Origin: Actinomycetes bacterium
GTDB taxonomy: Bacteria; Actinomycetota; Coriobacteriia; Coriobacteriales; Coriobacteriaceae
Length of the DNA stretch: 13,976 bases
Reading direction: 5' to 3'
Assembly: GCA_023441725.1 (NCBI GenBank)
Contig: JAEZNV010000033.1
Coordinates: forward strand, 1-13,976
Shown here: positions 1 through 8,293 of the stretch, one piece after another
How positions within the stretch are numbered: position 1 is the first letter of the stretch
Layout of the letters: every line of letters begins with the position of its first letter
Program-made: the position numbers and the translations under genes
Notes under the pieces: generated by a model
Seen by the model: the letters and a program-made list of their open reading frames with translations, nothing else
What the model was told of the DNA's origin: nothing
The model's database searches: none

Positions 1-68
1 TTCGACTATATACGGTTCTAATGTGCATGCATTGGGCCTATTTGTCGGATTATGGATGTGGAGCGCAC

Positions 69-3000
69 ATGGCGAACACCCAGAACTATATTAACCACCT
101 GCTGCAGAACACCGGCATTACGCCGGCGTGCAGTGAAGAAGAGCGCCTGGCTGCCGAGGATATCGCTCAGATTTTCCGCAACCACGGCTTTGACCCCGAG
201 GTGCAGGAATTTAATGCCCCCGCGCCCAGCAGGTTGGCGTTTGCCGTTACCGGTATTCTGGCGTTTGCCGGCGCCCTGCTGATGGGCATCGGCGGCGGTA
301 TCGGCTTGGTCGGCACCTTGCTGGCCATTGTCGGTGCCGTGCTCTACGTGCTCGAGCGCACGGGGCATCCCGTGGTTTCGCGCCTGGGAAAGACCGGTGT
401 GAGCCAAAATGTCATCGCCTATCACAAGGCCTCGGGCCCGCTTGCGTCTCCGCGCAACCGCCCGGTCGTCGTGGTGGCCCACTATGATTCCCCCCGTGCC
501 GAGCTCCTTGCTCGCGAGCCCTACGCTCCGTATCGTGCGCTCATCGCCAAGCTCCTGCCTGTCGCCTCGATCGCGCCCGCGGCTGTCGCCATCCTGCGTA
601 TTCTGCCGCTCCCCGGCGTGCTCAAGGTGCTGCTGTGGGTTGTCGCGATTCTGGCCTCCCTTGTGGCGCTGGCCAACGCCGCCAATATCATCTCCAACCG
701 TTTTGTGCTTCCCTACACGTCTGGCGCGGTGTGCAACAAGTCCTCTGTTGCCGCCATGCTCGGTGTCATGGACAACGTTGCCCCCTATCAGGGCGAAAAC
801 GAGTTCCCCGACGACATTCCGTTCGATACCTATTTTGGCGAGCAGAAGCGTCGCGCCGAGGAAATGGCGCGCGCGGCGGCCGAGTATGCCGCGGCCCAGC
901 AGCAAAACGACTACGGTAACACCATTGAATATGAGGAGCCTTCCTACGACGAGGACGAGTTTGGCCAGCCGGTTGCGCCTGTCGACGCACCCGAGCAGGA
1001 CGAGACTTTTGATGGACAGATCGATGGTTTTGAGGGCGCCTCTGCCGACGAGACGCTGATCGGCGTTATCGCGCCCGAGGCTCAAGACCAGACTGCCCAG
1101 GCCGAAGCACCCACCGAGGAAAAGTCCACCGCCGAGCCGGCGGAGGAGCCCGCGGTGGTCGAAGCCGCCGAGCCCAAGCTCTATCGCAATGCCGCCGGCA
1201 ATATCCGCTTTGGTTCGGATGCCATCCGAGCGCTCGGCATGCTTCCCGAGTCCTGCACGCTCGATTACGAAGAGGGCGAGGAGCCGACGTTTGAGCCGGA
1301 GCCTGCTCCCGTTGCACAGGAGCCTGCGCCCGCGGCCAATACGGCTGTTGCTCCCGCCGAGCCGGTCGCTGCCCCTGTTGCTGCCGCGGAGTCTGACGCA
1401 AAGCCCGCGCTCGATTCTGCAGCCGGTCTGGATATTCTGGCGCCTGCCGCTCCGGCACAGGTTGAAGACGAGACCGCCGACGAAGACTATGACGAGTATC
1501 CGCAGCGCGTGTCCTATGAGAGTGACACCGATTTCTCGGCCGAGCTTCCCTCGACAACGCCCCATGCCGATATCGCTTCCGCGTTCTCCTCGATTGGTGC
1601 CAGCGCTTCTAGCTTCTTTAAGGGTGCCTTTGCGAAGGGCAAGAAGTTCGTCGACGACTTTGAGGAAAAGCGTGCCGCTGCCCGCGAGGCCGCCGAGCGG
1701 GAGGCCATCGCCCAGCAGCAGGCCGCCGAGGCCGAGCGTGAGCGTGCGGCGCAGGAGTTCGAGCAGAGCGAGGCCGAGCAGCCGGAGCCTGTCGATGTCG
1801 CCGAAGCCACGACGTCCTTCGAGGCTCCGCAGCCGACATCCGCTGACGTTGCCGAGGCTACGACGTCCTTTGAGGCGCAGCAGCCGGTCGATGGCACCAT
1901 GTCATTCGATGCCACGATGACGTTTGAGAAGCAGGGCACCGCAATTGCCGAGCCCCTTCCCATCTCCGATGATGCCAAGGATGCCGCCGATGATTCGGCT
2001 GTCGACGAGGCCGATTCCGTTGAGGCCAGCGCACCCGAGCAGGTCGAGGCTCCTGTTATGGAGCAGGAGCCCCCTGCGATTGACGAGGCTCCCAAGACGG
2101 ATGAGTCCAGGCCTTATTCTACGCAGATCTTTACCATGCCCGCGCCGAGCGACCCCGGTGCCACGGTGGCCAATGTCGCTCCCACGCAGGACGAGACAGT
2201 GGACTCCCTCATGGCGCAGATTTCGTCTCAGGTGCCTCCGCGCCAGCAAATGAATATCCCCGATCCGGCCTCCGCGCCCGCACCCTCTTCGTCGCCGCTG
2301 GCCTCGGTCCCCGATCCGTCGCTGCCTTCGATGCAACAGGCCAACGTCGCGTCCCGCACGTCGCTGTTCGATCTTCCCGATCCTTCGGCACAGACAAATG
2401 ATCCCTTTGCGACGGCGCAGGGCCCCGAGCCCACATCGGCACCGGTCGCGACCCCCATGCCCATCTCCTCGGGCGCACAGCCGCTCGAGACCATCTCGGC
2501 TCCTGCTTCGACGGGCGCCAAGCCGCAGAAGCGTGGCCTAGGTGGCTTGTTCGGTCGCAAAAAGAAGAACGAGCAGGACAGCATGAGCGACTGGCTGGGC
2601 GTCGAGGACGATTACGATGCCAAGAAGTCCGGCCGCGGCATTGGCTCGTGGGATAACTTCGAGGATGACGACGACGGTTGGAAGGGCGGTGCCACCTCCT
2701 CCGATGGTGCTTCTGCCGAGGATATGCTCTCGGCCGTTGCCTCCATGGGTGACGATGAGCTGCTCGGCCACGATATCTGGTTCGTCGCAACGGGCGCGTC
2801 CGATTGCGACGGCGCCGGCATGAGGGCTTTTTTGGCCTCGCATCGTGACAAGCTCCGCGGTGTGTTCTTCATCAACCTCGAGTCTATCGGTGCCGGCAGG
2901 CTTTCGGTGGTAACGGTCGAGGGCGAGCAGCAGCTGTTTAAGGGCGATCGCCGCATCATGAATCTTGTCAGCAAGGTGTGTAAGTCGTTCCACGTCGATT

Positions 3001-3200
3001 GCGGCGCGTTCGAGATGCCCTATGCAAAAACCGATGCATCCGCAGCGCTCGAGGCGAGCCGTCGCGCCCTTACGATCGCCGGTGTGGACGGCCCGCGCCT
3101 TGCCTGCGCTCGCACCGAGGATGACCTGCCGTACAACGTCAATCCGACCAATATCGCTACGGTGTCCGAGGTCGTGACCGAGGTCATTCGTCGTTCGTAG
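69..3200 (+). CDS. Multi-pass membrane protein with split M28-peptidase-like halves and a long disordered insert
   Basis: This predicted 1043-aa protein starts at ATG 69, which has GGAG at 60-63 five bases upstream. The in-frame ATG at 21 has no such site. Residues 1-57 look like the helical start of an M28 (Zn aminopeptidase) fold. About four hydrophobic segments follow at residues 64-103 and 161-207. Residues 134-142 carry VVAHYDSPR, matching the H-x-D metal motif of M28 (H138, D140). Residues 228-241 (GAVCNKSSVAAML) sit where M28 enzymes have their DN-ASG motif, but the Asp is replaced by Cys. Residues 250-895 are Ala/Pro/Glu/Asp-rich and probably disordered, with a coiled-coil-like stretch near 545-575 and a 17-residue tandem repeat at 576-609. 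The fold appears to resume at residue 896 (DIWFVATGA, then FINLES). The usual Glu-Glu pair and final His are not obvious, so it may be a pseudo-peptidase. Membrane location is clear; activity and substrate are unknown. Confidence 0.75.
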   Translation: MANTQNYINHLLQNTGITPACSEEERLAAEDIAQIFRNHGFDPEVQEFNAPAPSRLAFAVTGILAFAGALLMGIGGGIGLVGTLLAIVGAVLYVLERTGHPVVSRLGKTGVSQNVIAYHKASGPLASPRNRPVVVVAHYDSPRAELLAREPYAPYRALIAKLLPVASIAPAAVAILRILPLPGVLKVLLWVVAILASLVALANAANIISNRFVLPYTSGAVCNKSSVAAMLGVMDNVAPYQGENEFPDDIPFDTYFGEQKRRAEEMARAAAEYAAAQQQNDYGNTIEYEEPSYDEDEFGQPVAPVDAPEQDETFDGQIDGFEGASADETLIGVIAPEAQDQTAQAEAPTEEKSTAEPAEEPAVVEAAEPKLYRNAAGNIRFGSDAIRALGMLPESCTLDYEEGEEPTFEPEPAPVAQEPAPAANTAVAPAEPVAAPVAAAESDAKPALDSAAGLDILAPAAPAQVEDETADEDYDEYPQRVSYESDTDFSAELPSTTPHADIASAFSSIGASASSFFKGAFAKGKKFVDDFEEKRAAAREAAEREAIAQQQAAEAERERAAQEFEQSEAEQPEPVDVAEATTSFEAPQPTSADVAEATTSFEAQQPVDGTMSFDATMTFEKQGTAIAEPLPISDDAKDAADDSAVDEADSVEASAPEQVEAPVMEQEPPAIDEAPKTDESRPYSTQIFTMPAPSDPGATVANVAPTQDETVDSLMAQISSQVPPRQQMNIPDPASAPAPSSSPLASVPDPSLPSMQQANVASRTSLFDLPDPSAQTNDPFATAQGPEPTSAPVATPMPISSGAQPLETISAPASTGAKPQKRGLGGLFGRKKKNEQDSMSDWLGVEDDYDAKKSGRGIGSWDNFEDDDDGWKGGATSSDGASAEDMLSAVASMGDDELLGHDIWFVATGASDCDGAGMRAFLASHRDKLRGVFFINLESIGAGRLSVVTVEGEQQLFKGDRRIMNLVSKVCKSFHVDCGAFEMPYAKTDASAALEASRRALTIAGVDGPRLACARTEDDLPYNVNPTNIATVSEVVTEVIRRS

Positions 3201-3222
3201 ACAGACCCGCTAAGGAGTCAGC

Positions 3223-3441
3223 GTGTTTTCGTACATCAAGCGCCATTGGCCCATCTATCTGATTTTGACCCTGATCGCTATCGCATTGGGTTTTGGGGCC
3301 GCGTATGTCGTTGGCGTTAAGGGCTCGACGCCCGAGACAACAATGAACGAAGAGGTGGAGCAAGAGCAAAGTTTGGGTGCCGACGGTATTTCCGAGTCCG
3401 ATCAGGCAGCCATTGATGGCGGTTCGTCATCTGCTGAATAG
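3223..3441 (+). CDS. Small single-pass membrane protein, hypothetical
   Basis: This 72-aa protein starts at GTG 3223, with AAGGAG at 3212-3217 placed correctly upstream. It begins 22 bp after the stop of the M28-like membrane protein and is followed by a strong terminator, so the two form a short operon. A short basic N-terminus (about residues 1-9) precedes one membrane segment (about 11-31), and then an acidic Glu/Ser-rich tail of about 40 residues. The positive-inside rule predicts the tail faces outward. I recognise no family. A partner or stabilising role for the upstream protein is only a guess from operon position. Confidence 0.75.
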   Translation: MFSYIKRHWPIYLILTLIAIALGFGAAYVVGVKGSTPETTMNEEVEQEQSLGADGISESDQAAIDGGSSSAE

Positions 3442-3464
3442 CCGATTCATCGTTTATGCCCAAG

Positions 3465-3500
3465 GCGGGCGAGCCGGGAGACTGGCTCGCCCGCTTTTTT
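3465..3500 (+). terminator. Rho-independent terminator of the two-gene operon
   Basis: A perfect 11-bp stem (3465-3475 with 3484-3494, GC-rich) with an 8-nt loop is followed by six T residues at 3495-3500. It lies 23 bp after the small membrane gene and just before the end of the converging adhesin gene. The minus-strand side has no T-run, so it acts mainly on rightward transcripts. Confidence 0.92.
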
Positions 3501-3506
3501 ATCGTG

Positions 3507-6500
3507 CTAGCGCTTCTTTGTGGCTGACTTAAGGCGAGCGAACCATAGGGCCGCAGTACCCGAGGTCAGGAGTGCGGTGATGCATGCGGCGACGGTAGCA
3601 GATCCCGTTGCCGGCAGGTTCTGAGGCAGGGCGCATCGTTGGATGACGCGGTCCTCATCATGCGCCTCGAGCTTATCGCCACCGCCGTTGCGGCAAAGAT
3701 CGACGCGCGCACTGTTGGCAAGTGCGGTTTGGGGCGTATAGGACGACGTTGCCTGCATATGCACGACTGCGCCTCGGGCATCTGAGTTAAGGGCCGCCTT
3801 GACATCGTCAAGATCGTCGTGTTCGTCTTTAAGGTCATCCCGGGTCCAAGAGCCCGCCTCGCTTCTGGTTGTAAAGTCGGCGGCCACCGCACCGTATTCA
3901 AAACGGATGCCCGTGATGACGGCGTCGTCTGTAAGATCAATCTCTTTCGTATCGAGCGTGACGGACTTGTCCGTCGGGATATCTGCTTTCCATAGGTGCC
4001 ACCCGTCGTAATCGACGAGACGCATATCGTCGCCCAGCAGCTTTGTAACCTCTTCTGTTTCGAGCCAAGGATTGCGATGCCCGTCGTCAAGCGTTGCATT
4101 GACCTGCCTGCCCGTATCGCTTGTTCCTGCCGGAGACGTTCGATACCACACGTTGCACAGCCCGTTTAGATCACCGACCGCAATGGGGGTTTCAACGGCA
4201 ACGAGTTTCGCTGCACCATCTTTGACGCACTCAAGGTCGTCGGTGATGGTTAACTCGTCGACCCAGGTGCTCGACTCATTTTTGGCGTCGATGGTATAGG
4301 AGAAGGCGCCTTGCGTATTGGCCCGTGCTTTGGCTCGGTTTTTTCCGTCGCCGTTGGCAATGAGTTTGCTTACGACTGGCTGTGCAATCTCTTGGCGCTT
4401 ATCGACGCTTCCCCTGATCTCGATGGGGGTATCCTTCATGGCTACGGTTTGAACTTCTCCCGTGGCCTTTACTTCAAACGTTATCTCTTCGGCGAGGTCG
4501 TAGGTACGCGGAGACATCGTTTCGCGTAGGGTGTAGGTGCCGGGCGAAAGGTGCTCAATGTGGTGCGGTTTGCCGGATGAAGTCCAAGAATCGATTTCGT
4601 TGCCATTGGAGTCGCAGAGGACAAGCTCGGCGCCTGTCACTTCCTGACCTCCGCACGCGTCGACTTTGGAGACATCGATCTTGGTGTAGTCGTTGGAAAC
4701 GTCAAGGCGCACTTCGATCACAGGCGTTTGCTGGTCGGCGTACGATAACTTCACAGTATGTGGGGTCGGGTTGAGCAGATAACCTTCGGGCGCTTGTGTC
4801 TCGACGACCTCGTAGGTGGCGGTACCGCATCCCAGCGAAAGATGGTCGACTCGCGCATGCCCCCGTTCGTCGGTTGTAACGGTGGCGACGGTTTCGCCAT
4901 CCAGGGCGACGATGCTGCCGTCGGTTCGCACGATGTCGCCGTCAGCGCGGATGTCAAACGTGGCTCCAGCGAGGGTGTGCCCATCTACGGCATCCGTCTT
5001 AATGATTTCGATGCTTCCGGTTGCGGCGTCGTCATAGAACGAGGCGACGGCGACCGGTGTCAGATTCCTGTCGGCGGGAATCGTTATCTCCAGGTCTTCT
5101 CCGCGCAGATACGGTTCCTTGGCCGACGCCTCGTGCACGTAGTATGTTCCGGGATTAAGTGATTCGGGCAGCGTGACGGCGCCGGCTGTATCGGTTGTGA
5201 AGGTATTAATTACATTGTGGGTCGGATACCAACATGTTTGCGAGACGGGCTCGTGGTGGCTATCGAGCAGCTGGAACGTAAAGCCGGCAAGTGGTACGGT
5301 GCCGCCGGTCTGAGCATCACGCTTTACGATTTGAAGGTGTGTCGATAGGGCATGGTTGTCAACGATGTACTGAAGCTCGGCGCCGTCTGCGGTCTGCTCT
5401 GCTGTGATGGTCCATTCCTCTGCTTGCTTAAATCCTTCAGGGACCGTTTCTGCAACCTCGCGAACGGTGTAGCCCGCGCGGTCGTAGGGAATGGCACCGT
5501 GAGCGCCGGCGGGTCGCTTGCCTGCGCCAAACCATGCTTCGGGCTGGTCTTTGGTGGAGGCAAAGCCATAAACGTTTGTGGTCAACGTGCCGACGACTTG
5601 TTGGGAGCTATTGCTGACAACTTCAAAGACGACGCCTTTCGCCGGCTGCTCTAGGCCGGACTCATTGTTATCGCCATGATCCTTAAACTTCGAGATTTCA
5701 AGGTCAAAGGCGATGGGGATGTTGGGAATACGGCTTTCGAGCTCAACGATGCCCGTATCTCCGAGTTGCTCGGCACCGACGGTGTAGCTCCAACAGTCGT
5801 TTGAAATCAGGTAGCCCTCGGGTGCTTTCGATTCGTAGATGGTAAAGGTGCCCAGAGGAACGTCATTGAGGATCGCCCATCCGTTTTCGTCGGTCGTAAG
5901 GGTGCGAGCCCAGCCGGGAGTTGATTGCGAGACGCAGGTGAATTCAGCGCCCACAAGCGACGCCCCAACTTGGGCGCCGGCATCCGTGGCGGCATCGATT
6001 TTTGCAATACGCAAGGTGATGGTGCCGGGCTGCTCGTTGATAGTGACATGTTCGCCGCTGTTTTGTGTGGTGAAGGCTATTCGGTCGCTTCGAGGGATAT
6101 AGCCTGCCGGGGCTTTGGTTTCGACCAGGTAATATGCCGTATTGGGCAAAAGCGTTGCTTGTGCACGCCCGTTTTCGTCCATCTGGATAGTGCCGACACG
6201 TGCATCGCCCGCACTTTCAAAGATATCGAAGGTTGCGTCACCGAGTCTGTAGGTGTCGTTACCGGCGGTGATGTCAGCCTGGGACGATTGTTTTTGGAAA
6301 GATACGGAGACGGCGGGCAGAACATAGAGCATGTCCTGGTGTCGACCCTCGCCCGAGACCGGGCCGTGATAACGCCTGGCTCGATGTGGAGCTGCCTTAA
6401 TGGATCCGGACTTAGCGCTGTCGTAGAGCCAACGTGCAGCCGCTACGGCTTCGGCGTTTTCGTAAAACCTACCGCTCCTGGCAACTCCCTTGCTGTTTGT

Positions 6501-6938
6501 ATACGAATAGGTGCCGTCGGGGTGCGTGGTTCCGTTGAGCATCCACACGGCAATCTGGGTGGCGGCGCGGGCGAGATCGGGCGACAGATTGTGGCCGCCA
6601 AAGGATGTACTGGAGGGGTATCCGTGACAGACGATGGCGGAAAATTCGTCATCGAGCCATGTCCAGCCCTGGTTGTATGTGCGCCATGGCCCTCCCGGCT
6701 TGCTGGGGCCGGGGCAGTCTTGATTCATGCAGTACGAAATCGAAGTGTCCTGTGCCTCATATTTACCGACACCGAAGGGGCCGCAGCCGTCGCTTATAGT
6801 GCGGAAATTAAGGGCGTCGTTCCCGTCGACGGCGAGTGCGGCCCCTGGGGCCAGGCAGCCGATCAGAAAAAAGAGGAGCAGGAGCAGCGGACCTGTTGCG
6901 ATTGCGCTGTGGACAGAGTGCGTGGGTGCGTTGGACAT
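3507..6938 (-). CDS. LPATG-anchored surface adhesin with thioester domain and SpaA/Cna-B repeats
   Basis: A 1143-aa surface protein starting at ATG 6938, with AAGGAG (reverse strand, 6944-6949) five bases upstream. Residues 1-36 form a signal peptide with a long hydrophobic core, likely cut after ALA. Residues 40-205 look like a thioester (TQxA) domain: Cys70 in YCMNQ and Gln128 in TQIAVW are the expected pair for an internal Cys-Gln thioester, which in this family bonds covalently to host surfaces. About six SpaA/Cna-B-like beta domains follow (roughly 213-311, 312-412, 413-534, 535-640, 641-757, 758-848), each with the Glu-containing motif typical of isopeptide-forming repeats (VETKAPAGY, ESKAPEGY, VETQAPEGY). 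A larger unassigned domain spans about 849-1090. LPATG at 1109-1113, a hydrophobic stretch and KKR at the C-terminus make the sortase signal. No sortase gene is in the window. It could be a pilus subunit, but no pilin motif was recognised and it stands alone, which favours a stand-alone adhesin. Confidence 0.93.
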   Translation of the reverse strand: MSNAPTHSVHSAIATGPLLLLLFFLIGCLAPGAALAVDGNDALNFRTISDGCGPFGVGKYEAQDTSISYCMNQDCPGPSKPGGPWRTYNQGWTWLDDEFSAIVCHGYPSSTSFGGHNLSPDLARAATQIAVWMLNGTTHPDGTYSYTNSKGVARSGRFYENAEAVAAARWLYDSAKSGSIKAAPHRARRYHGPVSGEGRHQDMLYVLPAVSVSFQKQSSQADITAGNDTYRLGDATFDIFESAGDARVGTIQMDENGRAQATLLPNTAYYLVETKAPAGYIPRSDRIAFTTQNSGEHVTINEQPGTITLRIAKIDAATDAGAQVGASLVGAEFTCVSQSTPGWARTLTTDENGWAILNDVPLGTFTIYESKAPEGYLISNDCWSYTVGAEQLGDTGIVELESRIPNIPIAFDLEISKFKDHGDNNESGLEQPAKGVVFEVVSNSSQQVVGTLTTNVYGFASTKDQPEAWFGAGKRPAGAHGAIPYDRAGYTVREVAETVPEGFKQAEEWTITAEQTADGAELQYIVDNHALSTHLQIVKRDAQTGGTVPLAGFTFQLLDSHHEPVSQTCWYPTHNVINTFTTDTAGAVTLPESLNPGTYYVHEASAKEPYLRGEDLEITIPADRNLTPVAVASFYDDAATGSIEIIKTDAVDGHTLAGATFDIRADGDIVRTDGSIVALDGETVATVTTDERGHARVDHLSLGCGTATYEVVETQAPEGYLLNPTPHTVKLSYADQQTPVIEVRLDVSNDYTKIDVSKVDACGGQEVTGAELVLCDSNGNEIDSWTSSGKPHHIEHLSPGTYTLRETMSPRTYDLAEEITFEVKATGEVQTVAMKDTPIEIRGSVDKRQEIAQPVVSKLIANGDGKNRAKARANTQGAFSYTIDAKNESSTWVDELTITDDLECVKDGAAKLVAVETPIAVGDLNGLCNVWYRTSPAGTSDTGRQVNATLDDGHRNPWLETEEVTKLLGDDMRLVDYDGWHLWKADIPTDKSVTLDTKEIDLTDDAVITGIRFEYGAVAADFTTRSEAGSWTRDDLKDEHDDLDDVKAALNSDARGAVVHMQATSSYTPQTALANSARVDLCRNGGGDKLEAHDEDRVIQRCALPQNLPATGSATVAACITALLTSGTAALWFARLKSATKKR

Positions 6939-7192
6939 GGCTGCTCCTTATCCCTCGTGCGCCGCACGGGGAGGCCGCGGCGCTTGGGATGAGGCTACCG
7001 CCATGGTTCATGCGGGTAAGTACCGGAAGCTGACCAAAAGCTTGCCCGATTCCTGACAAATCGAGCTCAAATACAACAATCAGATAAAAGCGCAGGTAGA
7101 AGATGGTAAGAAAAGAAAGACAAAGGTCCTCATCTCCACAATTGGCGCGGTTTTCAAACGATTCTCCACAGCTAAAACAAGCATCGACACCC

Positions 7193-7222
7193 TTGTATCA
7201 AACAAGACAACCGCGTTATACT
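7193..7222 (+). promoter_or_regulatory. Promoter of tRNA-Gly
   Basis: TTGTAT at 7193-7198 and TATACT at 7217-7222 are separated by 18 bp and end 13 bp before the tRNA. This is a credible sigma-70-type promoter. The rest of the gap between the adhesin start and the tRNA (6939-7192) shows nothing else I can support; the adhesin promoter must lie there but no clear hexamer pair stands out. Confidence 0.65.
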
Positions 7223-7235
7223 AGCCAACACACAA

Positions 7236-7310
7236 GCGGGCATCGCCAAGTGGTAAGGCATCAGCTTCCCAAGCTGACACTCGCGGGTTCGAGTCCCGTT
7301 GCCCGCTCCA
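7236..7310 (+). tRNA. tRNA-Gly (anticodon CCC)
   Basis: A full cloverleaf can be drawn. The acceptor stem is GCGGGCA (7236-7242) with TGCCCGC (7300-7306), followed by discriminator T and encoded CCA (7308-7310). The D-arm is GCC/GGC. The anticodon stem TCAGC/GCTGA (7261-7265, 7273-7277) encloses loop TTCCCAA with anticodon CCC at 7268-7270, which reads GGG (Gly). The T-arm is GCGGG/CCCGT around TTCGAGT. The gene is the integration target: from the first base of the anticodon loop onward its sequence is duplicated at 12299-12343, so the 3' part in use now was probably brought by the element. Confidence 0.97.
7266..7310 (+). repeat. Left attachment site (45-bp direct repeat)
   Basis: This 45-bp sequence is identical to 12299-12343. 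It begins exactly at the first base of the anticodon loop (preceding bases differ, C at 7265 against A at 12298) and ends at the CCA of the tRNA. Tyrosine integrases of tRNA-targeting elements often cross over in the anticodon loop, which fits the sharp left border. Confidence 0.93.
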
Positions 7311-7320
7311 CGCAAAACAG

Positions 7321-7360
7321 CAGGTCAAGAGCTTAGAGCGCTTGGCCTGTTTCTCTTTTT
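7321..7360 (+). terminator. Element-borne terminator behind the tRNA
   Basis: A 12-bp stem (7321-7332 with 7338-7349, one G-U pair and one mismatch) with loop TTAGA is followed by the T-rich tract TTTCTCTTTTT. It sits ten bases after the tRNA CCA, inside the element. It stands in for the host terminator that integration moved to 12356-12386. Confidence 0.75.
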
Positions 7361-7367
7361 CGGCTCC

Positions 7368-7401
7368 GTAGACCACGGAAATAGACCAAATGTAGACCAA
7401 A
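7368..7401 (+). repeat. Left-end GTAGACCAAA repeats, candidate integrase arm sites
   Basis: Three direct copies of the core TAGACCA start at 7369, 7382 and 7393; the fullest is GTAGACCAAA at 7392-7401. The same motif forms a cluster at the other end (12157-12216) and has an inverted copy at 7718-7732. Repeats shared only by the two ends of an integrase-driven element are best explained as sites for the integrase N-terminal arm-binding domain. This is inferred from position and sequence. Confidence 0.7.
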
Positions 7402-7450
7402 CTCCGGTGAAACCGTTTTTCGCCCCGACGCCGCCCGCGTCTCCTCCGGC

Positions 7451-7675
7451 CCCTTTTTAGGGCTTGGGAAAGTTGGGGCTGATCGGCCCGTGTGCCCCTC
7501 CCCGCCCTTTTTTAGTTGTTGACATAGTTGACGTTAAAGCAGCGGGGCCGCACCCCTGATACCGGGATACGGCCCTTTTTAGTTGTTCAGATAGTTCAAA
7601 TTGAGCGCCTTTTTAGGGCTTTAGATAATTGCGATTGAATCCCTTTTTAGGGGGCTTCAGAAACTTCAGATTGAA
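7451..7675 (+). repeat. Five imperfect iteron-like repeats in a non-coding block
   Basis: The gene-free stretch 7311-7778 is largely filled by five diverged copies of a unit that opens with CCCTTTTTAG and continues with a T/A-rich segment ending in forms such as CAGATTGAA or CAAATTGAG. The AG of each opening falls at 7460, 7515, 7582, 7616 and 7650. The last three are exactly 34 bp apart; the first two copies have extra sequence between them. No protein frame fits. Possible roles are an initiator or partition protein binding array or an accessory recombination region. Confidence 0.65.
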
Positions 7676-7689
7676 CGGCCCCGCCCTCG

Positions 7690-7763
7690 GCGCGGTATCG
7701 GCTTGGAACGAGCGCGGTTTTGGTCTACGGAGTCCGCGCCCCGATACCGCCCCGGCGACGGGG
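7690..7763. repeat. Nested palindrome with an integrase-type motif in its loop, plus a second hairpin
   Basis: The outer arms GCGGTATCGG (7692-7701) and CCGATACCGC (7741-7750) are perfect inverted repeats. Inside them GCGCGG (7712-7717) and CCGCGC (7734-7739) form an inner stem. Its 16-nt loop is the inverted 15-bp motif CTCCGTAGACCAAAA (7718-7732, reverse strand) plus one T. A separate CCCCG-GCGA-CGGGG hairpin follows at 7750-7763. Neither has a T-run, so a terminator role for the leftward gene is weak. Confidence 0.6.
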
Positions 7764-7778
7764 CCGCCACCTCGGGCG

Positions 7779-8141
7779 CTAGGCCCTGAGCCAATGTTCC
7801 CCGCCCCGGCCCCTCACGTAGACGGGGGCGTAGGCGGCAACTATCACGCCGTCAACGGTAAGCCCGTCCTCCGGCTTGGCGTCCCGGGCCACCGTGGCGT
7901 CCTCTAGGGCCGTGTCCAACGGCTGCACCTCCAACGTCCCCGCCTCGGCGTCAACGCGCCGAATACGGGCAATCTGGGGCGCTGAGGGGCAATCGTCGGC
8001 GGTCGAGCACGCCACCAAATCGCCGCGCTCCGGCTCTAGCGCCGTGTCCACCTCCACGACAACCCCCCCCGCAGCGGGCACCGCGCCCGCTATCTCCGGC
8101 AGGCCCTCGGCGCTCATGACCCCGATAAATCGCGTCGCCAT
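7779..8141 (-). CDS. Hypothetical 120-aa protein, weakly S24/LexA-core-like
   Basis: A predicted 120-aa protein (MATRFIGV...) starting at ATG 8141 with GGAGG-type sites at 8144-8150 on the reverse strand. The longer in-frame start at 8252 adds only Arg/Gly/Glu-rich residues and no ribosome site. It is mostly beta-strand-like. Residues 29-45 (VEVDTALEPERGDLVAC) and 56-73, 96-109 follow the strand pattern of S24/LexA-type repressor cores (where one expects GDSMEP-GDLV). The catalytic Ser-Lys pair is not evident, so if related it would not self-cleave. It is the last gene of the element at the left end and lies beyond the terminator at 8298-8317, so it needs its own promoter or read-through; I see no clear promoter in 8142-8297. 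Function unknown; the family comparison is tentative. Confidence 0.6.
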   Translation of the reverse strand: MATRFIGVMSAEGLPEIAGAVPAAGGVVVEVDTALEPERGDLVACSTADDCPSAPQIARIRRVDAEAGTLEVQPLDTALEDATVARDAKPEDGLTVDGVIVAAYAPVYVRGRGGEHWLRA

Positions 8142-8293
8142 GTCTCCTCCTCGTCTCTCCGTTTCGTCCCGGCGCTCCCCATGTTGCGCCGACGCCGCGC
8201 CCTCGGCGGCCTCGCCCCGCATGTCCCGGCGAAACGCCGAAACCCTGCACACGCCACGCCCCCGGCCCCGCCTCGCGGGTTCGCCCCGGCATG

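Noticed and set aside
18..1565. Long reverse frame opposite the M28-like membrane protein
   Set aside because: Arg/Gly-rich low-complexity product without a ribosome site; antisense shadow of a well-supported gene.
5925..6992. Long forward open frame opposite the adhesin
   Set aside because: It has no recognisable motif and lies antisense to a well-supported LPATG protein.
7451..7675. CRISPR array
   Set aside because: The units are diverged and directly adjacent, without uniform spacers, and no cas genes are present.
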